Source: Erysipelotrichaceae bacterium (GTDB taxonomy: Bacteria > Bacillota_I > Bacilli_A > Acholeplasmatales > Anaeroplasmataceae). From it: a stretch of DNA of 64,000 nt. The stretch is from assembly GCA_015059145.1 (NCBI GenBank), contig SVAZ01000008.1:1-64000 (forward strand). The letters are read 5' to 3'. Under the pieces are notes generated by a model. It had not been told where the DNA came from. It made no database searches and saw only the letters and a program-made list of their open reading frames with translations. How positions within the stretch are numbered: position 1 is the stretch's first letter; every line of letters starts with the position of its first letter. This document shows, piece after piece, positions 37,095 through 48,762 of the stretch. A program made the position numbers and the translations under genes.

Positions 37095-37781
37095 TTAACA
37101 AAACTCCTTTACACAACGCTTATATGCTGCCACAGGATCCTCTGCAGCTGTAATTGATCTACCCACTACGATATAGCTTGAGCCTAGCTCCTTTGCATAT
37201 GCTGGGGTAGCAACTCTCTTTTGATCATTAACTGAATCATCAGCAAATCTTATACCTGGAGTTACACTAATTAAGCCTAGCTTTTTAATAATTGGTGCCT
37301 CTAAAGCTGAGCATACTACACCATCTAAGCCTGCTGCCTTAGCATTTAAAGCATATGCCTTAACTACCTCTGGTAATGGCTTTTCAATTAATAATTCATT
37401 TTCTAAAGCCTCTTGAGAAATTGAAGTAAGCTGAGTTACTGCAATTAGCTTTGTGTTCTTTCCTGCCTCAACAGAATCTAAGCCCTTACGTGCGGCCTCC
37501 ATCATCTTAATACCACCAGCAGCATGTACATTAGTAATTTCTACACCTAATTGTGCAATATTCTTCATTGCCTTTTCAACAGTGTTAGGAATATCATGTA
37601 GCTTTAGGTCTAAGAAAATACGACATCCCATATCCTTAAGCTTCTTAACCAATTGTGGACCTTCCTTATAGAAGATTTCCATTCCAATCTTTAAGAATGG
37701 ATTCAAACCATCAAATGGCTTTAGGAATTCAAATAATTCATCTTGATTTTGAAAATCACATGCAATAATTACATCTCTCAT
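37095..37781 (-). CDS. pyrF: Orotidine 5'-phosphate decarboxylase
   Basis: LKIGMEIFY, IFLDLKLHDIPNTV, VTPGIRFADDSVNDQKRVATP, YIVVGRSIT. Confidence 0.95.
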   Translation of the reverse strand: MRDVIIACDFQNQDELFEFLKPFDGLNPFLKIGMEIFYKEGPQLVKKLKDMGCRIFLDLKLHDIPNTVEKAMKNIAQLGVEITNVHAAGGIKMMEAARKGLDSVEAGKNTKLIAVTQLTSISQEALENELLIEKPLPEVVKAYALNAKAAGLDGVVCSALEAPIIKKLGLISVTPGIRFADDSVNDQKRVATPAYAKELGSSYIVVGRSITAAEDPVAAYKRCVKEFC

Positions 37782-37784
37782 TTA

Positions 37785-38693
37785 TTACTCCGCCTTTCCA
37801 ATAATGTCTTGTAAATTTTTAATATTATATTCTGCCATAACCCTTGGTAAATCCTCAATGATCTTTTTACAAGCATAAGGATCTACTAGGTTTTGAGCAC
37901 CTATCATTACCAATGATGCACCTGCATACATCATCTCTAATACCTCATAGGCATTAGTTACACCACCCATTCCAATTACAGGAACAGATACTGCCTTAGA
38001 TACCTCATATACCATTCTTAAAGCTACAGGGTAAATACCAGGACCACTATAGCCACCCTTTTTAATTGATATAATAGGCTTACCTGTTTTTAAATTAATT
38101 CTCATACCAACCATTGTATTGATTAAGCTTATTGCATCAGCACCTGCCTTTTCAACTGCCTTAGCCATTGCTACAATATCAGTAACATTTGGTGAAAGCT
38201 TTACAATTAAAGGCTTTTTACAAATCTTCTTAACCTCACTAACAAGTGTATATGCAGTGTCTGGATCTACACCAAACGCCATACCACCACCTGATACATT
38301 TGGGCATGAAATATTTAATTCGATTGCGAATACCTTATCACAGTCATTAAATTTCTTAACTGTGTTAACATAATCATCTACGCTATGACCACCTACATTA
38401 GCTATGATTTGATCATCATAAACCTCAGCAAGCTTAACAAGCTCATCATCTACAACCTTATCAACACCAGGATTTTGAAGACCAATCGCATTTATTAACC
38501 CAGCAGGGCATTCTGCAATTCTTGGTAATGGATTACCATATCTTGGCTCGATAGTTGTACCCTTAATGGAAATACTACCTAAAATATTTATATCATATAA
38601 ATCATTAAATTCATAACCAAAGCCAAATGTACCTGATGCAGGAACAATAGGATTTTTAAATTCCTTACCTAAAAATTTAATTTTAATACTCAT
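37785..38693 (-). CDS. pyrD: Dihydroorotate dehydrogenase (catalytic subunit)
   Basis: NPIVPASGTFGFG, NVGGHSVDDYV, IELNISCPNVSGGG, GMGGVTNAYEVLEMMYAGA. Confidence 0.95.
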   Translation of the reverse strand: MSIKIKFLGKEFKNPIVPASGTFGFGYEFNDLYDINILGSISIKGTTIEPRYGNPLPRIAECPAGLINAIGLQNPGVDKVVDDELVKLAEVYDDQIIANVGGHSVDDYVNTVKKFNDCDKVFAIELNISCPNVSGGGMAFGVDPDTAYTLVSEVKKICKKPLIVKLSPNVTDIVAMAKAVEKAGADAISLINTMVGMRINLKTGKPIISIKKGGYSGPGIYPVALRMVYEVSKAVSVPVIGMGGVTNAYEVLEMMYAGASLVMIGAQNLVDPYACKKIIEDLPRVMAEYNIKNLQDIIGKAE

Positions 38694-39421
38694 TATAGCT
38701 CCACCTCACTCGCTTCAAAAACTGGGCCTTCCTTGCACACTCTCTTTGGACCATTTTTTGTCATAATAGAGCAGCCCATACAAGCACCGAAGCCACAGCC
38801 CATTCTTGCCTCTAATGACACACAGCCATTAGGGAATGCTAAGGCTAAATACTTAAGCATTATTTGTGGACCACATGAATAGTAATAATCAAAGTCAACA
38901 GGGTTTTCCTTAAGATAGCTTACAGTATTGCCCTTATAGCCTATTGAGCCATCATCAGTACATAATCTTAAATCAGAAATCTTAGCTAGCTCATCAACTA
39001 ATACTAAATCATCCTTTTTTGCAGCACCATATACTAATACTGGCTTAATACCCATTTCATTATAGGCCTTCGCAAGGCTAATAAGTGGAGCGATTCCAAT
39101 ACCTCCAGCTACTAAAAGCGGCTTAATATTCTTTTTAATATTAAAGCCATTACCTAACCCTACTAGAACATCAAGCTCAAGACCAACATTAAATCCAGAC
39201 ATATCCTTTGTTCCATGACCTAATACCTTATATAGTATATCTACATAGTCATTGCCAAAATCACATACAGAAATAGGTCTACGTAGAAAATATCCTGGAA
39301 CAGAAATTTCTATAAATTCTCCTGGATTCTTTATTTCAGAGCAATCGCCGGAAAGACGCATTAAGAATACGTCATTTCCAACCTTGTCATTTTTTGTTAT
39401 TTTAAGCTTAACATCCTTCAT
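38693..39421 (-). CDS. pyrK: Dihydroorotate dehydrogenase electron transfer subunit
   Basis: PGEFIEISVPGYFLRRPISVCDF, VAGGIGIAPLISLA, ARMGCGFGACMGCS. Confidence 0.94.
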   Translation of the reverse strand: MKDVKLKITKNDKVGNDVFLMRLSGDCSEIKNPGEFIEISVPGYFLRRPISVCDFGNDYVDILYKVLGHGTKDMSGFNVGLELDVLVGLGNGFNIKKNIKPLLVAGGIGIAPLISLAKAYNEMGIKPVLVYGAAKKDDLVLVDELAKISDLRLCTDDGSIGYKGNTVSYLKENPVDFDYYYSCGPQIMLKYLALAFPNGCVSLEARMGCGFGACMGCSIMTKNGPKRVCKEGPVFEASEVEL

Positions 39422-39425
39422 AATA

Positions 39426-42400
39426 TTACTCCTTATCGATAACTGAAATGCCCATTGTCATTTCTTCTAATACATCTAATAATACCTTTACAGTATCTAA
39501 ACATGTAAATACTGCAACATTATTATCTATTGCTGCACGACGGATTAGCTTACCATCGTTATTTGGATTTTCACCTTCACTTGAGGTATTAATCACGTAT
39601 GTAACATAACCCTTTTTAATTGAATCAAGAATTTCCTCACTACCTTGTGATAGCTTCTTTTTAATTCTTGTTCTAATGCCATACTTCTTTAAGAACTTAG
39701 CAGTACCACTTGTTGCCTCAATATTAAATCCTAAATTATAGAATCTCTTGATTAAAGGTAATGCTGTTTCCTTATCATTATCACCAATTGTAGCTAAGAT
39801 TGTACCATAGTTAGCAACTCTTGTACCACTAGCCTTTAGTGACTTAAATAATGCTCTATTTAATGAATAATCATAACCGATTGCTTCACCTGTAGATTTC
39901 ATTTCTGGAGATAATACTACATCTAAGCCCGTAATCTTTGTAAATGAGAATGTAGGGCTCTTAACATACCATCTCTTACGATCTGGAGCAACACCTACAT
40001 ATCCTAAATCCTTAAGCTTAGCACCTAGCATAACCTTAGTTGCTATATTTGCAATAGGAATACCAGTTGACTTAGCTAAGAATGGAACTGTACGACTTGA
40101 ACGTGGATTAACCTCGATAATTGAAACCTCGTTATTTCTATCTACAATAAATTGAATATTATATAAACCAATCATTTGTAGCTTTATACCAATCTTAGTA
40201 GTATAATCAACGATTGTTTTCTTAACATCATCAGATAATGAATATGGTGGATAAACACTCATAGAGTCACCACTATGAACACCTGTACGCTCAATGTGCT
40301 CCATGATACCTGGGATAAACACATCCTCACCATCACAAATTGCATCTACCTCACACTCTTGACCTGACACATACTTATCAACTAGGATTGGATGCTCACT
40401 ATCGAATGCAACAGCCTCACTAACCTTTTGCTGTAAAACCTTTTCATCATATACGATGTGCATCATTCTACCACCTAATACGAATGATGGACGAACTAAT
40501 ACTGGATAACCAATTGTATTTGCAGCCTTGAGAGCCTCCTTAACAGAGAATACACCAAAGCCCTTAGGCATTGGAATATTGATTTCCTCCATAGCATCCT
40601 CGAATAATTGTCTATCCTCTGCTAGAGCAATACTCTTTGCAGATGAACCGAAAATCTTAATTCCCTGTGCATCTAATCTCTCAGCTAGGTTAATAGCTGT
40701 TTGTCCACCTAATGCTACTACAACGCCCTCTGGCTTTTCGTAGTCAATAATATTCATAACATCCTCAAATGTTAATGGCTCAAAGTATAGCTTATCAGAA
40801 ACAGTATAATCAGTTGATACAGTTTCAGGGTTACAGTTAATGATGATAGCCTCATAGCCTGATTCCTTAATACCCCAAATTGCATGAACTGTAGTATAGT
40901 CGAATTCTACACCTTGTCCGATACGAATTGGGCCTGAGCCTAATACTACAATCTTCTTCTTATCTGTTCTAATAGATTCATTTTCAGTTTCATATGTAGA
41001 ATATAAATATGGAACATATGATTTAAACTCACCAGCACATGTATCAATTGATTTATATACTGGATACATATTATTAGCCTTTCTCATTTCATAAATCGCT
41101 AGTGCAGTAGTCTTCCAAACCTTAGCGATATATGAATCTGAAAAGCCCATCTTCTTTGCAGTAAATAATACATCTAAATTATTTACACTATTTTTTAAGA
41201 CATTCTCATATTTAACAATATTATTAATCTTGTCTAAGAACAATCTATCAACCTTAGTCATCTCATAAATATCATCGATATCAACACCATGACGGAAAGC
41301 CTCTGCAATTGCATAAATTCTTTCATCAGTATTCTTATCAATGAAGGCCATAATCTCTTCCTTTGATAAGCTCTTTAAGCTTTCAAGCTCGATATGATCA
41401 ACCTTATTTTCTAATGAACGGATTGACTTTAATAATGATTCCTCAATAGTTCTACCGATACTCATTACCTCACCAGTAGCCTTCATTTGTGTTGATAAGC
41501 TTCTATTTGCATCTGCAAACTTATCAAATGGGAAGCGTGGGAACTTTGTAACTACATAATCGATAGTTGGCTCAAATGATGCAACAGTTGCTGCAATTTG
41601 AATTTCATCTAATGATAAACCACAAGCAATCTTAGCTGATACTCTAGCAATAGGGAAGCCTGAAGCCTTTGATGCTAAAGCAGATGAACGAGATACACGT
41701 GGATTTACCTCAATTAAATAATATTGGAATGAATATGGGTCTAACGCAAATTGAACGTTACATCCACCTTCAATCTTTAATCCCTTAATAATTTTTAATG
41801 CAGAATTCTTAAGCATTGCGAATTCCTTATTTGTTAATGTTTGAGCTGGTGCTACTACGATTGAGTCACCTGTATGGATACCAACAGGATCAATGTTTTC
41901 CATAGAACAAATTGCAATTGCAGTATCGTTCTTATCACGCATAACCTCAAACTCAATTTCCTTAAAGCCCTTAATAGACTTTTCAACTAATACCTGAGAA
42001 ACTGGAGAAAGCTTTAATGCATTTTTAGCAAGTGGAATTAATTCCTCATCATCATCTGCAAATCCACCACCAGTTCCACCTAATGTGAATGCTGGACGAA
42101 GGATAATTGGATAACCAATCTTGTTAGCTGCATCAATAACCTCATCTAAAGTGTTTGCAATCATTGATTCGATAATTGGTTCACCTAATTCAATACATAG
42201 CTCCTTGAATAATTCTCTATCCTCAGCCTTTTCAATAGCTTCAGCTGTTGTACCTAATAATTCAACATTACATTCATCTAAAATGCCCTTTCTAGATAAT
42301 TGCATACCTAGATTTAATCCTGTTTGTCCACCGATAGAGCATACTAATCCATCTGGACGTTCAAATCTAATAATCTTAGCAACATGCTCAAGATCAAGTG

Positions 42401-42602
42401 GCTCCATATATACCTTATCAGCAATATTTGTATCAGTCATAATAGTTGCAGGATTTGAATTTACTAATATAACCTCATAGCCCTCTTCCTTTAAAGCAAG
42501 ACAAGCCTGAGTACCTGCATAATCAAATTCAGCAGCTTGTCCAATTACAATTGGACCAGAGCCGATTACCATTATCTTCTTTATATCCGTTCTTTTTGGC
42601 AT
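39426..42602 (-). CDS. carB: Carbamoyl-phosphate synthase large subunit
   Basis: [50 protein letters not shown], second synthetase half, MGS domain. Confidence 0.97.
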   Translation of the reverse strand: MPKRTDIKKIMVIGSGPIVIGQAAEFDYAGTQACLALKEEGYEVILVNSNPATIMTDTNIADKVYMEPLDLEHVAKIIRFERPDGLVCSIGGQTGLNLGMQLSRKGILDECNVELLGTTAEAIEKAEDRELFKELCIELGEPIIESMIANTLDEVIDAANKIGYPIILRPAFTLGGTGGGFADDDEELIPLAKNALKLSPVSQVLVEKSIKGFKEIEFEVMRDKNDTAIAICSMENIDPVGIHTGDSIVVAPAQTLTNKEFAMLKNSALKIIKGLKIEGGCNVQFALDPYSFQYYLIEVNPRVSRSSALASKASGFPIARVSAKIACGLSLDEIQIAATVASFEPTIDYVVTKFPRFPFDKFADANRSLSTQMKATGEVMSIGRTIEESLLKSIRSLENKVDHIELESLKSLSKEEIMAFIDKNTDERIYAIAEAFRHGVDIDDIYEMTKVDRLFLDKINNIVKYENVLKNSVNNLDVLFTAKKMGFSDSYIAKVWKTTALAIYEMRKANNMYPVYKSIDTCAGEFKSYVPYLYSTYETENESIRTDKKKIVVLGSGPIRIGQGVEFDYTTVHAIWGIKESGYEAIIINCNPETVSTDYTVSDKLYFEPLTFEDVMNIIDYEKPEGVVVALGGQTAINLAERLDAQGIKIFGSSAKSIALAEDRQLFEDAMEEINIPMPKGFGVFSVKEALKAANTIGYPVLVRPSFVLGGRMMHIVYDEKVLQQKVSEAVAFDSEHPILVDKYVSGQECEVDAICDGEDVFIPGIMEHIERTGVHSGDSMSVYPPYSLSDDVKKTIVDYTTKIGIKLQMIGLYNIQFIVDRNNEVSIIEVNPRSSRTVPFLAKSTGIPIANIATKVMLGAKLKDLGYVGVAPDRKRWYVKSPTFSFTKITGLDVVLSPEMKSTGEAIGYDYSLNRALFKSLKASGTRVANYGTILATIGDNDKETALPLIKRFYNLGFNIEATSGTAKFLKKYGIRTRIKKKLSQGSEEILDSIKKGYVTYVINTSSEGENPNNDGKLIRRAAIDNNVAVFTCLDTVKVLLDVLEEMTMGISVIDKE

Positions 42603-42604
42603 GA

Positions 42605-43684
42605 TTACTTTCCTCCAAACTTCTTCATTAAACTAGTAAAACGATTGAATACGAATTCATCCTTTTCTACTACATCACTTGGATTATATTGAATAGCGAT
42701 TATGCTATTTTTCACATCCTCTATTCCCTCAGGAATTCCATCTAATACATTTACATGTGTAATTTCTAAACCTGTATTCTTTAGTGATTCAATATCTAGA
42801 GCATATAAATCGTTTTGATTTGTGATTTCAATCTTACCAGTCTTAACGTTTCTAACAGGTAGATTACATCCGTTATGACCAGCCTTTTGCTTAAACACCT
42901 TAGCTCCGTAAGCTAAACCAATTATTTCTTGACCTAAGCCCACACCTAAAATAGGTAGCTTACCCTTCATTTCCTTAACTAATGAAATAACCTCAGTTAC
43001 ATCACTTGGATTACCTGGACCATCTGAAATAAATAATCCATTTGGCTTAAATTTTATTATTTCCTCAGCTGGCATATTGTATGGAACTACAATAACATTA
43101 CAGCTGCAATTATTTAACATCTTTACTAAGCTTTTCTTAATACCACAATCAATTACCACAACATTAAATATTGGATTAGTTGTTCTTGAATGCCATACCT
43201 TCTTTGATGATACAATTTGAACCATATTTTTTGGACTTTCATATGACTTAAGCATAGACATACATTCATCCATAGGCTTATTGATATCACAAATTAATGC
43301 CTTCATAGTACCATTATCTCTAATAATTCTAACGATTTGTCTAGTGTCTACCTCAGCAATTCCTGGTACACCATTTTCATCCATAACCTCACCAAGCTTA
43401 TGAGTAAAGCGGAAGTTAGATGGATTATCATTATATTCTCTAACAATTACTCCTGATACAGTAATAGACTTAGATTCATAATCCTCATCTGTTAATCCAT
43501 AGTTTCCGATTACAGGATATGCCATACAAACAATTTGATGACAATTTGATGGATCTGATAAAATTTCTTGATATCCTACTACTGCTGTATTAAATACTAA
43601 TTCAGCAATTGCTTCATTGTTACTACCAAAGCCAACACCTTCAAATACTTGACCATTTTCTAAAACTAACTTTTTGTTTTTCAT
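42605..43684 (-). CDS. carA: Carbamoyl-phosphate synthase small subunit
   Basis: [70 protein letters not shown]. Confidence 0.93.
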   Translation of the reverse strand: MKNKKLVLENGQVFEGVGFGSNNEAIAELVFNTAVVGYQEILSDPSNCHQIVCMAYPVIGNYGLTDEDYESKSITVSGVIVREYNDNPSNFRFTHKLGEVMDENGVPGIAEVDTRQIVRIIRDNGTMKALICDINKPMDECMSMLKSYESPKNMVQIVSSKKVWHSRTTNPIFNVVVIDCGIKKSLVKMLNNCSCNVIVVPYNMPAEEIIKFKPNGLFISDGPGNPSDVTEVISLVKEMKGKLPILGVGLGQEIIGLAYGAKVFKQKAGHNGCNLPVRNVKTGKIEITNQNDLYALDIESLKNTGLEITHVNVLDGIPEGIEDVKNSIIAIQYNPSDVVEKDEFVFNRFTSLMKKFGGK

Positions 43685-43696
43685 AGAGCCCCTCCG

Positions 43697-44902
43697 TTAA
43701 TTCTTATATACAAGCTTACCATTTACTAATGTATATTTTGTAAAGCCATAATATCTATTACCAATAAATGGTGAATTCTTACCCATTGATAATATTTCAT
43801 CCTCATTATAAGTATGAGAATTATTGATATCTAACACTGCTATATCAGCAGGATAACCAGCTGCCAAATCTCTCTTAGGTAAATTAAATACCTTAATTGG
43901 ATTATAAACCATTAGGTCTAAAAATCTACTCCATGAGATTTTGCCTGTTTTAACAAACTCAGTAATTATAATTGGCATCATAGTTTCTAATCCAATAATA
44001 CCATTTAAATTTTTACTGTATTCAGGATTAGTCTTTTCCTCCTTAGAATGTGGAGCATGATCACTTGCAACCATACACGCTGTACCATCAAGCATAGCTT
44101 CAATTGTTGCTAATCTGTTTTCCTCACTTCTTAAAGGTGGATTCATTTTCCAATTACCATTTTTAATCATTGATTCATTTAAAACTAAATGATGTGGTGC
44201 AACCTCACATGTTATATTGCTATAACCCTCAGACTGTGCCTTTCTAATAGCTTCAAATGATTCAGCTGTAGACATATGGCAGAAATGATATCTACATCCA
44301 TATTTCTTTGCGTATTCTATTTCTCTTCTAACAGCCTCATATTCACCCGCAGGTGCATATTTGTAAATTTCATGCTCAGCATGTGAAGCAATAACTAAAT
44401 TATATTCCTTTGCTAATTTACATGCTTCATCTAAAATCTCTAAATTATTAACACCTACACCATCATCAGTAATAGCTAATACCTTATCATGAAAACCCTC
44501 AATATTAGATCTAACACTACCCTTTTCACCTACTGTTACTGCTCCATAAGGATAAACATTAACAATCGCAGATTCCTTTATTCTTTCTAATTGTACATTT
44601 AAATTTTCTAAAGAATCTGGACATGGCTTTAAATTTGGCATAGACATTATTGTTGTAACTCCACCCTTTGCAGCTGATAAGGTTCCAGTCTTAATTGTTT
44701 CCTTATATTCATAGCCAGGCTCACGTAAATGCACATGAACATCTATAGCTCCAGGCATTACAAGGCAGCCATCTGCATCAAGCACTTCACATTCAGCATT
44801 TATATTTTCACCGATTTTTTCAATTATACCATCCTTAATTAATACATCAGCATTAACTAATTCATTATTTTTAACTATTTTTCCGTTCTTAATTAAAATC
44901 AT
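43697..44902 (-). CDS. pyrC: Dihydroorotase
   Basis: MPGAIDVHVHLREPGYEYKETI, ASDHAPHSKEEK, AADIAVLD-type C-terminus. Confidence 0.95.
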   Translation of the reverse strand: MILIKNGKIVKNNELVNADVLIKDGIIEKIGENINAECEVLDADGCLVMPGAIDVHVHLREPGYEYKETIKTGTLSAAKGGVTTIMSMPNLKPCPDSLENLNVQLERIKESAIVNVYPYGAVTVGEKGSVRSNIEGFHDKVLAITDDGVGVNNLEILDEACKLAKEYNLVIASHAEHEIYKYAPAGEYEAVRREIEYAKKYGCRYHFCHMSTAESFEAIRKAQSEGYSNITCEVAPHHLVLNESMIKNGNWKMNPPLRSEENRLATIEAMLDGTACMVASDHAPHSKEEKTNPEYSKNLNGIIGLETMMPIIITEFVKTGKISWSRFLDLMVYNPIKVFNLPKRDLAAGYPADIAVLDINNSHTYNEDEILSMGKNSPFIGNRYYGFTKYTLVNGKLVYKN

Positions 44903-45771
44903 AGATTACCATCCAATGCATCAGAAATGACTGCCATACGAACATATACGCCGTTAGTCATTTGCTTGTATATTCTACTCTTTTCACATTCTGCAACATC
45001 ATCCGCAATCTCTACTCCTCGATTGATTGGAGCCGGATGCATTATAATTGCATTATCCTTCATCATAGAAACTCTCTTTGAATTCATTCCATATTTTTCA
45101 TGATATTCCTCAACAGTAATATTCATCTTCTCCTGATGACGTTCAAATTGAACCCTTAATAGCATAACTATGTCCATAGTTTTAACTGCCTCATCAAGTG
45201 GAATCCATTCAGCAGAATTATCGTTGTATTCCTCAGGACCTGATATATAAACATCCATACCAAGTCTTCTCATAACCTCTATATTTGTATGCGCAACACG
45301 AGAGTGTAGGATATCACCAACAATACAGCACTTTAAGCCTTCAAATTTACCAAATTCCTCATATATAGTCATCAAATCTAACAATGATTGAGTTGGGTGA
45401 TTTGATTTACCATCTCCACCATTAAAAATTGGAATTTTAATATTTTCTAGCTCTTTAAAATATTCATCCTTAGAATGTCTAATAACAACTCCATCAACAC
45501 CCAAAGCCTCAAATGTTCTTACTGTATCATATAGGGTTTCGCCCTTTGCGATTGAAGAAAGCTGAGTATCAAAATCTACAACCTTAATCCCTAAATTCAT
45601 TAAAGCACATTGAAATGAATATTGTGTTCTAGTTGAATTTTCAAAAAATAGGGTTACAACCTTCTTATCTGGATAAGAAATTCTGAAACCCTTTTTTAGC
45701 TTAAGAGCATACTTAATTAGCTCCATAATTTTTTCAGTTGACAAATCCTTTAAAGTTAATAATCCTCTCAT
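44899..45771 (-). CDS. pyrB: Aspartate carbamoyltransferase
   Basis: FFENSTRTQYSFQCAL, GGDGKSNHPTQSLLDL, IVGDILHSRVAHTNIEVM, MHPAPINRGVEI. Confidence 0.95.
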   Translation of the reverse strand: MRGLLTLKDLSTEKIMELIKYALKLKKGFRISYPDKKVVTLFFENSTRTQYSFQCALMNLGIKVVDFDTQLSSIAKGETLYDTVRTFEALGVDGVVIRHSKDEYFKELENIKIPIFNGGDGKSNHPTQSLLDLMTIYEEFGKFEGLKCCIVGDILHSRVAHTNIEVMRRLGMDVYISGPEEYNDNSAEWIPLDEAVKTMDIVMLLRVQFERHQEKMNITVEEYHEKYGMNSKRVSMMKDNAIIMHPAPINRGVEIADDVAECEKSRIYKQMTNGVYVRMAVISDALDGNL

Positions 45772-45787
45772 GATTTCACCTCAAAAA

Positions 45788-45823
45788 AATAGTTTTCTAA
45801 TCCAAAAAGACTAGAAAACTAGG
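45788..45823 (-). terminator. Attenuator terminator in pyr leader
   Basis: TAGTTTTCTA-loop-TAGAAAACTA followed by TTTTTTT, upstream of the pyrB SD. Confidence 0.75.
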
Positions 45824-45879
45824 TTGAACATAATAATATCTTAACTAATGGTATTTTATATTAATCTAATATTCTTGTT

Positions 45880-45893
45880 AGCCTCTCTGGACT
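45880..45893 (-). promoter_or_regulatory. PyrR-binding motif (anti-antiterminator loop) in pyr leader
   Basis: Minus strand AGTCCAGAGAGGCT, matching the PyrR binding consensus ARUCCNGNGAGGYU. Confidence 0.88.
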
Positions 45894-45976
45894 ATCTTAA
45901 AGTTTTACCGTAGTTATAATAACATATTATCTATTATTATTCAATAATAATATGAAAAAAAATGATGAAAACATTA

Positions 45977-46651
45977 TCATTTATTATTAACTAAATCAAG
46001 TATAACCTCTCTTGCAATTAATAAGCCTGCCGAAGATGGAACAAAGCTTATAGATGCGATAAAGTCACTTGACTTTATTGGCTCCTCTGTAGAAAATAAA
46101 ACCTTTACTCCCTTAATATCCCTTTTTCTAAGCTCAAGCCTAATAACCTTTGCCAAAGGACATACAGTCGTTTTAGATATATCAGTGATTTGAAACCTTT
46201 TAGGATCAAGCTTATTGCCTGTCCCCATTGATGAAATAACAGGGATACTAAATTCCTTAGCTTTAGAAATAATAGCAAGCTTAGCAGTCACATTATCTAC
46301 ACAGTCAGCTACATAGCTAAAGCTTTCAAAATCAAAATCATTTATATTATCAGCATTTACAAATGTATCATACTTGTGAACAATACATTTTGGATTTATA
46401 TCCTTTATTCTATCCTCTAGAACATCGATTTTCTTTTTGTCTAAGGTAGAATGTAAAGCTATAATTTGTCTATTAATATTAGAATCATTTATAGTGTCAA
46501 AATCAACAATAGTTATTTCTCCAATACCACAGCGAGCAAGTGCTTCTACAACGAAGCCACCAACTCCACCTACTCCAAATACACATACATGTGAATCATT
46601 TAGCTTAGCTATACCAGCTTCTCCAATTAACGGAATACTTCTTCTAAACAT
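45977..46651 (-). CDS. tcdA: ThiF/E1-like tRNA threonylcarbamoyladenosine dehydratase
   Basis: VCVFGVGGVGGFVVEALARCGIGEITIVDFDTINDSNINRQIIA, CVDNVTAKL. Confidence 0.87.
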   Translation of the reverse strand: MFRRSIPLIGEAGIAKLNDSHVCVFGVGGVGGFVVEALARCGIGEITIVDFDTINDSNINRQIIALHSTLDKKKIDVLEDRIKDINPKCIVHKYDTFVNADNINDFDFESFSYVADCVDNVTAKLAIISKAKEFSIPVISSMGTGNKLDPKRFQITDISKTTVCPLAKVIRLELRKRDIKGVKVLFSTEEPIKSSDFIASISFVPSSAGLLIAREVILDLVNNK

Positions 46652-46654
46652 AAA

Positions 46655-47542
46655 TTAATCCTCAAATAAGCTAGTAGACATATATTTTTCACAGCCATCA
46701 GGGAAAATCACTACAATTTTCTTATCAGGATTTTCATTGTGAAGCTTTAAGGCTGCATGATAAGCAGCACCTGAAGATATACCAGCTAAAATTCCATATT
46801 TTCTCATTATCAATTTTGCAGCATTGATAGCATCCTCATCGCTTACTGCAATAACATCATCCACTAAATCCATATCTAAAATTGAAGGCTTAAAACCGGC
46901 TCCTATTCCTTGAATACCATGAGCCCCCTTTTCATGCTTAGTTAAAAAAGGACTTCCAGCAGGCTCAACTCCAACTGTATAAACATCTCTTTTCATTTTT
47001 AAATATTTTGAAATACCTGTGATAGTTCCACCAGTGCCAATTCCACTTACTAATATATCAACCTCAGGTAGATCCTTAAAAATTTCAGGACCAGTATTTT
47101 TAAAATGAGCAGTTACATTAGCCTTATTATTAAATTGATCAGGAATCCAAGAATTCTCTATTTCAAGCTTCATATCATTAGCCATATCGATTGCCCCCTG
47201 CATACCAAACTCCTTAGGAGTTAATATGACAGCAGCACCTAAAGCCTCCATAAGCTTAATACGTTCTTTACTCATATTATTAGGCATAACAATTATAGCC
47301 TTATATCCTCTTTGTACAGCAATAGAGCATAATCCAATACCTGTATTACCACTAGTAGGCTCAATAATTGTACCACCTGGTCTAAGTAATCCCTCACGCT
47401 CTGCAGCTAAAATCATCTCTAGTGCTACTCTATCCTTGATTGAACCACTTGGGTTTTTACCTTCAACCTTAGCGTATAGGTTTTCCTCTAGTCTTACAAG
47501 TGGGGTATTACCTATAGCTTCATATAAGTTATCAATTAGCAT
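46655..47542 (-). CDS. cysK: Cysteine synthase A
   Basis: AIGNTPLVRL, EGKNPSGSIKDRVA, EPTSGNTGIGL, GTGGTITGISKYLK, GISSGAAYHAAL. Confidence 0.94.
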   Translation of the reverse strand: MLIDNLYEAIGNTPLVRLEENLYAKVEGKNPSGSIKDRVALEMILAAEREGLLRPGGTIIEPTSGNTGIGLCSIAVQRGYKAIIVMPNNMSKERIKLMEALGAAVILTPKEFGMQGAIDMANDMKLEIENSWIPDQFNNKANVTAHFKNTGPEIFKDLPEVDILVSGIGTGGTITGISKYLKMKRDVYTVGVEPAGSPFLTKHEKGAHGIQGIGAGFKPSILDMDLVDDVIAVSDEDAINAAKLIMRKYGILAGISSGAAYHAALKLHNENPDKKIVVIFPDGCEKYMSTSLFED

Positions 47543-47642
47543 AAAAATCAACTCCAATCAATTTCCTTTTATTATAACATAATAATAAATTAATTATACA
47601 ACTTTTAGAAAAATTAATGTATAATACCATTGAGGTGGAAGC

Positions 47643-48749
47643 ATGAAAATAGTAGGCACAATAGTCGAATACAACCCGTTACATAATGGACATGTTCATC
47701 ATATTAACGAAATTAAGGAAAAGTCCAATGCTGATTTAATAATAGCTGTACTATCTGGCTCCTTCACTATGCGTGGTGACTTATCTTTATTTGATAAATT
47801 CACTAAAGCTAAGCACGCATTAAATAACAGCGTTGATTTAGTAGTTGAGCTTCCAACCGTACTATGCATTCAAAAGGCAGACATATTTGCAAAAAACTCT
47901 GTTCTTCTTTTGAACCAGCTAAACGTCAGTGAGATTTGGATTGGAAGCGAACAAAACGATTCATCCATTTATGAAGAGTGCTATAATGCGCTTAAGGATA
48001 AAAATGAATATATTAAGGCTAAAATGAATGAAGGCTTATCCTATAAAGAAATAACCAACGAGTTATTTCCATTATTAAGTAATGATCTACTAGGCTATTC
48101 ATATTATAAAGCTATTAGAGATAATAATTTAAGCATCACCTTAAAAACAATAAAGAGAATAGATTCAAACTATTTAGATAAGGAGCCTAGCTCCCCTTCT
48201 ATCGCATCAGCGATGTCTATAAGAAATGATTTATCACTATTAAATAATTATACTCCCTCTTATGTATATGATGATAAGGATTTAATATTAGATGAAAATA
48301 AATTATTTGACTTTATTAAATATAAAATACTTTCATCCAATAAAGAAAATCTTAAGAATTTATTTTTTGTTGATGAGGGCTTAGAAAATAAGCTTCATGA
48401 TATCAAGAATTTCAACAGCCTAGACGATTTCATTAAGCATCTATCAACTAAAAGATACACCTTAACTAGAATCAAAAGAATGCTTATCTATGTTTTACTT
48501 AATATTACTAAGGCTGAAATAAATTCAATATCAGCTTCAAATCTAGATTTTGTAAGAATACTAGGATATTCGATTAAGGGTAAGGAATATTTATCAAGCA
48601 TAAAAAAAGACACTAGCATATATACTAACATTAAAAATAATATTAATACGATTTTAGATATTGAGCTAAAGGTTTCCAAGCTGCTTGATACTATATATAA
48701 TTTAGATTTACTATCTAAAGAACAAAAAGCACCATTATTAAAAAATTAA
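47643..48749 (+). CDS. tmcAL: tRNA(Met) cytidine acetate ligase
   Basis: GTIVEYNPLHNGHVHHI, VLSGSFTMRGDLSLFDKFTKAKHAL, VDLVVELP. Confidence 0.92.
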   Translation: MKIVGTIVEYNPLHNGHVHHINEIKEKSNADLIIAVLSGSFTMRGDLSLFDKFTKAKHALNNSVDLVVELPTVLCIQKADIFAKNSVLLLNQLNVSEIWIGSEQNDSSIYEECYNALKDKNEYIKAKMNEGLSYKEITNELFPLLSNDLLGYSYYKAIRDNNLSITLKTIKRIDSNYLDKEPSSPSIASAMSIRNDLSLLNNYTPSYVYDDKDLILDENKLFDFIKYKILSSNKENLKNLFFVDEGLENKLHDIKNFNSLDDFIKHLSTKRYTLTRIKRMLIYVLLNITKAEINSISASNLDFVRILGYSIKGKEYLSSIKKDTSIYTNIKNNINTILDIELKVSKLLDTIYNLDLLSKEQKAPLLKN

Positions 48750-48762
48750 TGGTGCTTTTTTC
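48724..48762. terminator. Bidirectional terminator overlapping tmcAL stop
   Basis: AAAAAGCACCATTA...TAATGGTGCTTTTTT. Confidence 0.78.

Noticed and set aside
42121-42480. Antisense ORFs over conserved genes (e.g. 42121-42480, 40528-40743, 38119-38373, 47226-47582, 14844-15203, 2049-2324)
   Set aside because: They lie opposite strongly conserved coding frames and their composition reflects the AT-rich complementary strand.
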